Below, piece after piece: positions 27,105-34,234 of a DNA stretch of 64,000 nt (positions within the stretch are counted from its first letter, which is position 1; every line of letters begins with the position of its first letter). This DNA comes from a bacterium YEK0313 (GTDB lineage: Bacteria; Pseudomonadota; Alphaproteobacteria; Rhizobiales; Phreatobacteraceae). The stretch is taken from assembly GCA_000751295.2 (NCBI GenBank), contig CCMO02000001.1, positions 3,686,615 to 3,750,614 of the forward strand. The letters are read 5' to 3'. Made by a program: the position numbers and the translations under genes. The notes under the pieces are model-generated. The model was not told the DNA's origin and ran no database searches. It saw only the letters and a list, made by a program, of their open reading frames with translations.

Positions 27105-28265
27105 TCAGCCGACAATGGCATGGGGCACGAAACGCGACATGTTGCCGGTGACGAGGCCCTTGTCCTCGCGGATGCCGATGCCGGCGGCCGCATCGTCGAC
27201 GATCCACGCGCCGATGACCGGCCGCATGCCGTCGAAGACGATATCGGGGGCCAGCGCCTGCAGCACGCGCGGCAGGTTCTGGTATGGGCCCTCGGCGGCG
27301 ACCAGCGTCGCCCCGTCGCGGCGGATCTCGATATTGGCGCCCTCGCGCGACACGATCGGCTTGGCGACATAGCTGCGGCCGAGTGCGCTCGCCGCCGGAT
27401 CATCTTCGAAATAGGCTTCCAGCAGGTTCGGATGGCCCGGTGCCAGCCGCCAGAGCTCCGGCAGGATCGCCTTGGTGGACAGCAGCATCTTCCAGGCCGG
27501 CTCGATCCAGACCGTCGGGCTTGACGGGATCGACGCGCCGAAGGGCTCGTGGATCAGCCATTCCCAGGGATAGAGCTTGAACAGCGTCTCGATCGCGCGG
27601 CTCTGCTCATCGACGAACCGGCCCTGGCCGTCGAGGCCGATATCGGCAATGTCGATCAGCACGACGTTATGGCCGGCCTCCATGGCGCATTCGGAGAGAT
27701 ATTCGACCGTCTTGCGGTCCTCAACCTCGCTCGAATAGGCGGTGAGATGCAGCGGCCGGCTGGTCGGGATGGCGCGAAACCGCGCGATCAGCTTGTCGTG
27801 CAGGCTGTTGAACTGGTCGGCCCCGCGCGGCAGCGCGCCGGCGGCAATCCGATCCTCCAGCCACAGCCACTGGAACACGGCCGCCTCATAGAGCGCGGTC
27901 GGCGTATCCGCATTGAATTCAAGGAGCTTGGCGGGTCCGTTGCCGCCATAGGTGAAGTCGAAGCGGCCATAGAGGCTGGGATCCGGCCGCTGCCAGCTGG
28001 CGGCGATCCAGTCCCAGAAGGTGGAGGGAATGTTGAGCCGCTTGAGATAGGCCTCGTCGCGCACCGCCCGGCCGACGAGCTCGCCGCACAGCGCGACCAT
28101 CTCCTCCGTCGCCTTTTCGAGGTCATCCTCGATCTCGCGCAGCGTGAACAGATAGGCCGCGCTTTCGTCCCAGTATTGCTGGCCGTCGGGCATGGCATAG
28201 GCAAAGCCATAGTCGTCCGCCAGCGCGCGCCAGTTCGGCCGCTCCGCCATGGCCTTGCGCTGCAT
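27105..28265 (-). CDS. YgiC/YjfC-like ATP-grasp ligase (glutathionylspermidine synthase family)
   Basis: A 386-residue protein carrying only the synthetase-type ATP-grasp domain of the glutathionylspermidine synthase family; the N-terminal amidase of E. coli Gss is absent. Clear family segments are YGRFDFTYGGNGPAKLLEFN and ADTPTALYEAAVFQWLWLED near residues 105-150, VWIEPAWKMLLSTKAILPELW near residue 270, VSREGANIEI near residue 325 and IREDKGLVTGNMSRFVPH at the end. The length equals that of YgiC/YjfC rather than Gss. Such enzymes form amide bonds to amines or peptides; the substrate is unproved. GGAGG lies seven bases before the ATG. It begins two bases after the stop of the tailed protein at 28268. 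Confidence 0.88.
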   Translation of the reverse strand: MQRKAMAERPNWRALADDYGFAYAMPDGQQYWDESAAYLFTLREIEDDLEKATEEMVALCGELVGRAVRDEAYLKRLNIPSTFWDWIAASWQRPDPSLYGRFDFTYGGNGPAKLLEFNADTPTALYEAAVFQWLWLEDRIAAGALPRGADQFNSLHDKLIARFRAIPTSRPLHLTAYSSEVEDRKTVEYLSECAMEAGHNVVLIDIADIGLDGQGRFVDEQSRAIETLFKLYPWEWLIHEPFGASIPSSPTVWIEPAWKMLLSTKAILPELWRLAPGHPNLLEAYFEDDPAASALGRSYVAKPIVSREGANIEIRRDGATLVAAEGPYQNLPRVLQALAPDIVFDGMRPVIGAWIVDDAAAGIGIREDKGLVTGNMSRFVPHAIVG

Positions 28266-28267
28266 GG

Positions 28268-28894
28268 TCAGCCTCCGCTCGAAATCGACATGCTGCGGGC
28301 GGTCGAGCCGAAGCCGGAGCGCTGCACCGCGGGGCTCTGACTGCCGGCCGGACCGGTCTGGGGCGCGACCTGCGGCGCGGTGCCCGGCGACGGCGCAAGG
28401 CCGGTCCGCTGGCCGTTCGAGCCGGGAATGAGGAAGGGAATGATCATCGGAATGCGCGACGTGCCGTTCGAGGCAGAGCAGACATGGCCCTCCTCGAAGC
28501 GGCGGTTGGCCGTGTCGACATAGCGCTCCACGCCGTCGCGGCGCAGCGCCACGATCTCCCATGGCCCGCTGCTGGTTCGGGTCAACCCCACCGCCTCGGC
28601 TCCGCGCGAGAAGCTGTCGGCGCAGGACGTGCCGGGCAGGAATGCCTGGCACTGTTCGACCGAGCGGGCGATCCGGTTCATGCCGCAGGCGCCGCGTGCG
28701 ATCTGGTCGCTGGTCGAGGTCGAGGACGCGGCGGTCGCGACGTTGCCCGCGCCATCCGCGGTGGGCCGGGACGAACTGAAGGTGCCGCCGCCCCAGATCG
28801 CCGCCCCGCCGATCACCAGGGCGCCGACCGCGAGAGGGGCGACGAGTGCGGAACGCTTGCGTTCGGGCGCCAGGGCCTGCTGTCCGTTCATCAT
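28268..28894 (-). CDS. membrane-anchored protein with GG-ending tail, YgiB/DUF1190-like (copy A)
   Basis: About 208 residues. It has a basic N-terminus and one transmembrane or signal-anchor helix (residues 15-38), then a Ser/Thr-rich linker. A small domain follows with three or four cysteines (CGMNRIA, EQCQ, GTSCAD, GHVC), a Pro/Gln-rich linker, and a tail reading GFGSTARSMS then ISSGG at the C-terminus. The tail is nearly identical to that of copy B at 29092, while the bodies differ. C-terminal tails of this kind are found in YgiB/YjfM proteins next to YgiC-type ligases. Three ATGs in a row (28897, 28894, 28891) follow AGGAGGGG; the middle one is given. Function unknown. Confidence 0.7.
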   Translation of the reverse strand: MMNGQQALAPERKRSALVAPLAVGALVIGGAAIWGGGTFSSSRPTADGAGNVATAASSTSTSDQIARGACGMNRIARSVEQCQAFLPGTSCADSFSRGAEAVGLTRTSSGPWEIVALRRDGVERYVDTANRRFEEGHVCSASNGTSRIPMIIPFLIPGSNGQRTGLAPSPGTAPQVAPQTGPAGSQSPAVQRSGFGSTARSMSISSGG

Positions 28895-29091
28895 CATCTC
28901 CCCTCCTCGTGCCGGCATGCCGGCCGGCCCGTCCCCGGACGGCTGGCCGGCAAGAGCCCGTCGAAAAACCCGCCGCGCGCAAACATCAAAAATGCCTCAA
29001 ATTGAGAATCGATAGCGCGGAAAGATTGCATTCTCGCTGTTCAGCGATCGTAAACCATCCCCGGCTCGGCGCGACATGGCCTGGCCCGCGC

Positions 29092-29634
29092 TCACCCGCC
29101 GCTCGAAAAGGACATGCTGCGCGCCGTCGAGCCGAAGCCCGAGCGCTGGACGGCCTGGCTCGCGCTCGGCGAAAGGCTGGTCGACGACGAACTGCCATAG
29201 GAGCTGCCCGACGAGCCGCCGCCGGAATAATAATAATAGGAGCCGCCCGAGCGCCCCCAGGACGACGAGGAGGAAGACCGGCAGGCCCGCCCCTCCTGGA
29301 AGACCCGATTGGCCGGGTCGAGATAGCGCCCGTCGGCCTCGCGCCGCAGGACCACATGCTGCCAGGCGCCGCTGCTGCCTTGGAACAGGCCGACGGCGGT
29401 CGCTCCTTGCGCGAAGGCGGCCGCGCAGAGCGGCCCCGGCATGGTCAGCTGGCATTGCTCGGCCGTCGTCGCGATCCGGTTGGAGCTCGTGCAGTTGCGC
29501 CGGTTGCCGACGCCGAAACCATTGGTCGCGACGATGGCGCCGACACCCACCACGGCCATGGCCCCGATGCCGGCCGGCGACAGGAGAACGGAACGCTTGC
29601 GCTGAGGCTCGGGCGGCAGCGGCTCGGCGGTCAT
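29092..29634 (-). CDS. membrane-anchored protein with GG-ending tail, YgiB/DUF1190-like (copy B)
   Basis: A 180-residue paralogue of the gene at 28268. One anchor helix (residues 18-40) precedes a domain that aligns with copy A: NRIA, EQCQ, PG-CA-F, GA-AVGL, LRR, RY-D-ANR-F-EG--C. The linker is a low-complexity Ser/Gly/Tyr run, and the tail GFGSTARSMS-FSSGG matches copy A in all but one of the last 20 residues. The ATG at 29634 is preferred over an in-frame GTG at 29643. It begins ten bases after the DUF350 stop. A 197-base gap with AT-rich sequence separates it from copy A and may hold a second promoter. Confidence 0.7.
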   Translation of the reverse strand: MTAEPLPPEPQRKRSVLLSPAGIGAMAVVGVGAIVATNGFGVGNRRNCTSSNRIATTAEQCQLTMPGPLCAAAFAQGATAVGLFQGSSGAWQHVVLRREADGRYLDPANRVFQEGRACRSSSSSSWGRSGGSYYYYSGGGSSGSSYGSSSSTSLSPSASQAVQRSGFGSTARSMSFSSGG

Positions 29635-29644
29635 CGGGCGCACC

Positions 29645-30049
29645 TCACGTGGTCATCGAGGCGGCGGTGAGCTGGCCGCCGGCGATCGAGATCCCGGCGA
29701 GCCAGATGCCGGCCGGCAATTCGCCAGCTTCGAGGCGCTTCGACAGGTCCTTGAACAGCAGTTTGACGATCAGATAGACGCCGAGCTGGACCAGCAGCGA
29801 GACGCCGGCCCAGAGGGCATTGTCGAGAATCGAGACCGAATATTCGATGGAACTGGCCAGCGGCAGCGAAAAGCCGACGACGCTGCCGGTGAGCGCAATG
29901 GCGCAGGCGACATTGCCCTCGCGCATCAGCGCCATCTCGTCGTGCCCGGTCATCCAAGTGTAGATCCAGACAAAGATGGCGAGGAAACAGATCGCCAGGG
30001 CGAAATGCGCGAGAAAGGCCGGAAATCCGGAGAGATAGTCGGCGATCAT
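29645..30049 (-). CDS. DUF350 family membrane protein (YjfL-like)
   Basis: A 134-residue protein with four hydrophobic segments (near residues 10-32, 45-65, 77-98 and 110-130), matching the DUF350/YjfL family. The loop HDEMALMREGNVACAIALTG between segments 1 and 2 is typical. A ribosome site AGGGG lies eight bases before the ATG. In E. coli a DUF350 gene (yjfL) sits with a DUF1190 gene (yjfM) and a ligase gene (yjfC), and the same three families are together here. Its molecular role is unknown; a link to envelope stress has been proposed from gene neighbourhoods. Confidence 0.85.
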   Translation of the reverse strand: MIADYLSGFPAFLAHFALAICFLAIFVWIYTWMTGHDEMALMREGNVACAIALTGSVVGFSLPLASSIEYSVSILDNALWAGVSLLVQLGVYLIVKLLFKDLSKRLEAGELPAGIWLAGISIAGGQLTAASMTT

Positions 30050-30138
30050 GAATCAGCCCCTGCCAGCATGACGCTGGATGCTAGGGGCGGATTGTTTCCG
30101 GTTGAAGTTGTCACCCGGTGGGCTTCGGTTTCGCCGTC

Positions 30139-30501
30139 TCAGGCCGGCGAGAAGCGCGGCACGATCCGCGCCGGCGCGCCGGGCATCAGGCAGAAACCGG
30201 ACGCGCGCGGCGCAAAGCCAGCGGCGCCGCGGCTCTCCTGGCAGGTCGCGTGGCGATCCTGGCAGGCCTCGCGGGTTGCATAGACCGGCCCGGAACGGGC
30301 GAGCAGCCGATGGGCCTCGGCCAGCAGCGCCCGACATTCATCGGCCGCGCGGCCGCTAGCGAGGCAGGCGCGTTCGGACGGGATTTCGGTGCCGCCGGGA
30401 CAATCGCCGCCGCGGAGCCAGACAAAGCCCATCGTCGCGGCGACGCCCGCGACGATCAGCGCCACGGCGACCGCGCCGCGTGTCGTGCGTCCTTGGCTCA
30501 T
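30139..30501 (-). CDS. small Cys-rich membrane-anchored protein, resembles YgiB N-terminal part
   Basis: A 120-residue protein. An N-terminal anchor helix (residues 9-28) is followed by a periplasm-facing stretch with six cysteines (near residues 34, 46, 56, 79, 86 and 103). The segment ADECRALLAEAHRLLARSGPVYATREAC resembles the cysteine-spaced N-terminal region of E. coli YgiB as I remember it, but the C-terminal tail of YgiB is missing. It is the first gene of the module, 89 bases before the DUF350 gene. No strong ribosome site is seen. Function unknown; the family call is tentative. Confidence 0.6.
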   Translation of the reverse strand: MSQGRTTRGAVAVALIVAGVAATMGFVWLRGGDCPGGTEIPSERACLASGRAADECRALLAEAHRLLARSGPVYATREACQDRHATCQESRGAAGFAPRASGFCLMPGAPARIVPRFSPA

Positions 30502-30620
30502 CTCAGATCGATATCAAGCACCGGAACGAATGAAAAACGACGATCCACATCGCGGCAAGGTGCACGTGTCCCGCCTGGTTCCCGCCTTGCCCGGCGCCCG
30601 CCATCGGCGGCCGGCAAAGA

Positions 30621-32249
30621 TCAGACGAGCCTCGACTGCACCTTGGCCGCCTCGATGAAGGAGCGGAACAGCGGATGCGGTTCGAACGGCCGGCTCTTCA
30701 GCTCGGGGTGGTACTGCACGCCGATGAACCAGGGATGGTCAGGATATTCGATGGTCTCGGGCAGCACGCCGTCGGGCGAGAGCCCGGTGAACACCAGGCC
30801 CTTGCCCTCGAGCCGGGCCTTGTAGTCGAGATTGACCTCGTAGCGGTGCCGATGCCGCTCGGAGATGGTGTCGGACCGGTAGATGCCGGCGATCTTGCTG
30901 TCGGCCTTCAGATGCGCGGTATAGGCGCCGAGGCGCATGGTGCCGCCAAGATCGCTCGCCTGGCTGCGCTTGACCAGCTCGTTGCCCTTCAGCCACTCGG
31001 TGAGCAGGCCGACCACCGGCTCGGGCGTCGGGCCGAACTCGGTCGAATTGGCGTTGCCGATGCCGGCGAGGTTGCGGGCCGCCTCGATCACCGCCATCTG
31101 CATGCCGAAACAGATGCCGAAATAGGGCACCTTGCGTTCCCTGGCGAACTGCGCCGCCCGGATCTTGCCCTCGGCGCCGCGCTGGCCGAAGCCGCCCGGC
31201 ACCAGGATGCCGTGGACATGTTCGAGATAGGGCGAGGGATCCTGCTTTTCGAAGACCTCGCTCTCGATCCAGTCGAGATTGACCTTCACGCGGTTCGCCA
31301 TGCCGCCATGGGCGAGCGCCTCGATCAGCGACTTATAGGCGTCCTTCAGGCCGGTATATTTGCCGATAATGGCAATGTTGACCTCGCCTTCGGGATTGTG
31401 GACGCGGTCGGAGACATCGGCCCAGCGGCGCATGTCCGGACCATCGGCCGTCTCGATGCCGAAGGCGCGCAGCACCTCGCCGTCGAGGCCGGCACGGTGA
31501 TAGGCCATCGGCACGTCGTAGATCGAGGCGGCATCCTGCGCCTCGACGACCGCCGAGGGACGGACATTGCAGAACAGGGCGAGCTTCTTGCGCTCGCCTT
31601 CCGGGATGGGCCGGTCGCAGCGGCAGAGCAGGATGTCGGGCGCGATGCCGATCGAGCGCAGCTCCTGCACGGAGTGCTGGGTCGGCTTGGTCTTCAGTTC
31701 GCCGGCCGAGGCGATGAAGGGCAGCAGCGTCAGGTGGACGTAGATGCTGTCGCCTTCCGGCAGCTCGTTGCCGAGCTGGCGGATCGCCTCGAAGAACGGC
31801 AGGCCCTCGATGTCGCCGACCGTGCCGCCGATCTCCACCAGCACGAAGTCGTAGCCTTCATTGCCGGTCCGGACGAAATCCTTGATGGCGTCGGTGACGT
31901 GCGGGATCACCTGAATGGTCGCGCCGAGATAGTCGCCGCGCCGCTCCTTGGTGATGATGTCCAGATAGATCCGGCCCGTGGTGATGTTGTCCTGGCGCGT
32001 GCAGGGCCGGCCGGTGAAGCGCTCGTAGTGGCCAAGGTCCAGATCGGTCTCGGCGCCGTCGTCGGTGACGAACACCTCGCCGTGCTGGGTCGGGCTCATC
32101 GTGCCCGGATCGACGTTGAGATAGGGATCGAGCTTGCGCAGGCGGACCGAGTAGCCGCGCGCCTGCAGCAGCGCACCGAGAGCGGCCGAAGCCAGTCCCT
32201 TGCCAAGGGACGAAACCACGCCGCCGGTGATGAAAATATACCGCGTCAT
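30621..32249 (-). CDS. pyrG: CTP synthase
   Basis: A 542-residue CTP synthase that aminates UTP using glutamine. The N-terminal synthetase domain opens with IFITGGVVSSLGKGLASAALG and has DPGTMSPTQHGEVFVTDDGAETDLDLGHYERF near residue 50. The C-terminal class I glutamine amidotransferase carries the nucleophile in YFGICFGMQMAV near residue 380 and the histidine in GVQYHPE near residue 515. It follows secG by 170 bases, with a terminator hairpin between, so it probably has its own promoter. Confidence 0.98.
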   Translation of the reverse strand: MTRYIFITGGVVSSLGKGLASAALGALLQARGYSVRLRKLDPYLNVDPGTMSPTQHGEVFVTDDGAETDLDLGHYERFTGRPCTRQDNITTGRIYLDIITKERRGDYLGATIQVIPHVTDAIKDFVRTGNEGYDFVLVEIGGTVGDIEGLPFFEAIRQLGNELPEGDSIYVHLTLLPFIASAGELKTKPTQHSVQELRSIGIAPDILLCRCDRPIPEGERKKLALFCNVRPSAVVEAQDAASIYDVPMAYHRAGLDGEVLRAFGIETADGPDMRRWADVSDRVHNPEGEVNIAIIGKYTGLKDAYKSLIEALAHGGMANRVKVNLDWIESEVFEKQDPSPYLEHVHGILVPGGFGQRGAEGKIRAAQFARERKVPYFGICFGMQMAVIEAARNLAGIGNANSTEFGPTPEPVVGLLTEWLKGNELVKRSQASDLGGTMRLGAYTAHLKADSKIAGIYRSDTISERHRHRYEVNLDYKARLEGKGLVFTGLSPDGVLPETIEYPDHPWFIGVQYHPELKSRPFEPHPLFRSFIEAAKVQSRLV

Positions 32250-32321
32250 GGGACTTCCTCTTTAAAGCTCTCGGTTCGATTCGGGTAGCGGGAGGCGCGC
32301 ATGGCGGCCCCACGCCGCAAC

Positions 32322-32349
32322 AAAAAACGAGGGCCGGTCTCCCGGCCCT
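32322..32349 (-). terminator. intrinsic terminator after secG
   Basis: A perfect eight-base-pair stem (AGGGCCGG / CCGGCCCT, loop TCTC at 32338-32341) is followed on the minus strand by a run of six T (complement of 32322-32327). It lies about 70 bases past the likely secG stop and 73 bases before pyrG. Confidence 0.75.
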
Positions 32350-32419
32350 TGCCATGGTCGTGTCGGGCGCCCTTGACGGGCACCTTTCGGGAATGCCCGG
32401 GCGAAGCCGGGCTAGTCGC

Positions 32420-32745
32420 TCAGCGCGACGGCGCCGCGGGCGGCTGGGAGGGCGGAGCGGCCGGCGCCGCGGGCGGCTGCGAGCGGCCGGCGCCGTGCCG
32501 CGCTCCAGGAACGAGCGGGGTCCGCGCGCCTGGGTCGCCAGCACGGCGAGCACGATGGAGGTGAAGAAGAAGGCTGCCGCCAGGATGGCGGTGGCCCGGG
32601 TCAGCACGTTGGCCGTGCCGCGCGAGGACATGAAATTGCCGCCACCGCCCATGCCGAGGCCGCCGCCCTCGGAGCGCTGCAACAGAACGACGACGATCAG
32701 TGCGACCACGATCATCAGATGGACGGCGAGAATGATGCTCTGCAT
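32420..32745 (-). CDS. secG: preprotein translocase subunit SecG, apparent frameshift
   Basis: The first 70 residues are a clear SecG: helix 1 (residues 3-21), the cytoplasmic RSEGGGLGMGGGGNFMSSRGTANVLTRAT loop, and helix 2 (residues 52-70). After GPRSFLERGTAPA the frame turns into an Arg-rich stretch and runs on, without stop, about 390 bases into pyrG to 31858. In the frame one base back the sequence continues as a Pro/Ala/Gln tail (QPPAAPAAPPSQPPAAP) and stops at 32420, which is what SecG tails look like in this order. One base appears to be missing near 32480-32490; adding a G would give TAPAGSQPPAAP. AAGGA lies ten bases before the start. Confidence 0.8.
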
Positions 32746-32974
32746 GGAGCTCGACGGTCCTTCGCGACAAGGAAAGCGGGTCTCTACACGATCGTTTCCG
32801 GCTTGCCTACCCCGAACGAGCAGGGAAAAGGCAAGCCCCGTCCGCGTGGGGAAAGCCGCAGCTGCAGCCCGCCGGAAAGCGGCCCTCGACCACGCGATAT
32901 AGGCGCCTTGGCCGGCCTTCGCCAGCCTCCGGCCGGTACCGCGACGACGCGCCGCCGGCCGGGCCCGCCGCGGC

Positions 32975-33727
32975 TCAGCGATAGGCGGCGGCGATGCCGA
33001 GGAAGTCGGCCGCCTTCAGGCTGGCGCCGCCGACCAGTGCGCCGTCGACATTGGCGACCGCCATCAGCTCGCGCGCGTTCGACGGCTTCACCGAGCCGCC
33101 ATAGAGAATGCGGATGCCGGCAGCCTCCTTGCCGTGCTGGCGGACCAGCTTCTTGCGGATCAGCGCATGGACCTCGGCGACGTCTGCGGCGGTCGGCGTC
33201 AAGCCGGTGCCGATCGCCCAGACCGGCTCGTAGGCGACGATGACGGTGTCCGGCGTCGCATTTTCCGGGACGGAGCGCTGCACCTGCCGGCCGACCACGG
33301 CGAGCGCCTTGCCGGCCTCGCGCTCGGCCCGCGTCTCGCCGACGCAGACGATGACGGTGAGGCTCGCGCGGATCGCCGCGAAAGCCTTGGCGGCGACCTG
33401 CGCATCGGTCTCGCCGTGATACTGGCGCCGCTCCGAATGGCCGACGATGACGGCGCTCGCGCCGGCCTCGGCCAGCATCTCGGCGGCGACGTCGCCGGTG
33501 AAGGCCCCTGATGTTTCCGAGTGGCAATCCTGCGCGCCGATGCCGATGCGCGTACCCAGCGCCTGCAGCGCGGCCTGATGAATCAGCGGCGTCGGCGGGC
33601 AGATCATCAGGTCGACCTTGGCTCTCAGAGCGGCATCGTAGCCCTCCGCCATGGCGCCGATTTCCGCGAGCGCCTTCCTCGACCCGTTCATTTTCCAGTT
33701 GCCAGCGACCAACGGACGCAATGCCAT
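32975..33727 (-). CDS. tpiA: triosephosphate isomerase
   Basis: A 250-residue TIM-barrel enzyme interconverting the triose phosphates. It has the N-terminal GNWKMNG with the active lysine, the electrophilic histidine in VGHSERR near residue 96, the catalytic glutamate in YEPVWAIGTG near residue 168 and GGSVKPSN near residue 212. GGAGG lies about six bases before the ATG at 33727. It heads the tpiA-secG run, 229 bases before secG. Confidence 0.97.
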   Translation of the reverse strand: MALRPLVAGNWKMNGSRKALAEIGAMAEGYDAALRAKVDLMICPPTPLIHQAALQALGTRIGIGAQDCHSETSGAFTGDVAAEMLAEAGASAVIVGHSERRQYHGETDAQVAAKAFAAIRASLTVIVCVGETRAEREAGKALAVVGRQVQRSVPENATPDTVIVAYEPVWAIGTGLTPTAADVAEVHALIRKKLVRQHGKEAAGIRILYGGSVKPSNARELMAVANVDGALVGGASLKAADFLGIAAAYR

Positions 33728-34234
33728 CAAGACCTCCTTCCAATCCTGTCAGCCGGCTTGCTACCAGATGGCGCGGGATGGGGCCAGAGAGCCCGGCCGG
33801 CGCGCCCGGCGGCGCCGCGGCCGGCACCTCCGTTCAGCGTAAACGGCAGCGGGGCCCCACGCCCACCCCTGAAGGACGCCGCGCAATTCATTGATTCCAG
33901 GCCCGTTTCGCCCTGGTTCCGCCCCCAGCTCCGCCGCCGGCCGCGAAAACCGGCGAAAGACACACAAGGCGAGCGCATGCGCTTGCCCGGAAACGGGGCG
34001 GTCACTATGCTCCGCCAACTTTTTTGGCCCCCTCACGGCGAACGGAGCGAATTCGGCATTCGCGTCCCGTCCGGCACCGGGCGCAAAGCGATGTCGAATT
34101 GAAGGCTCCACTCGGGCTCGAAGAGTTGCTAGTGGTCCCTGGCGAATCCGGCATTTGCCTGAGCATCCGGGCTTGATGGCATGCTGATGCCGGGATCGGA
34201 CCACCAATCGCCGTCCTTCGGAGACCGCACGGGC
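33728..34234. other. 507-base divergent intergenic region
   Basis: The spacer between tpiA (minus) and ppiD (plus). Open frames cross it but none has family-like sequence or a convincing ribosome site. It must hold the promoters for both sides. I see GC-rich inverted sequence near 33780-33830, but no T-run terminator, tRNA or operator I can name. Confidence 0.4.

Noticed and set aside
31858..32745. 295-residue SecG with a long C-terminal extension
   Set aside because: The extension overlaps pyrG by about 390 bases on the same strand and is Arg-rich noise. A frameshift explains it better.
33728..34234. Small genes in the tpiA-ppiD spacer
   Set aside because: The open frames lack ribosome sites and family-like sequence, and one overlaps the tpiA start.
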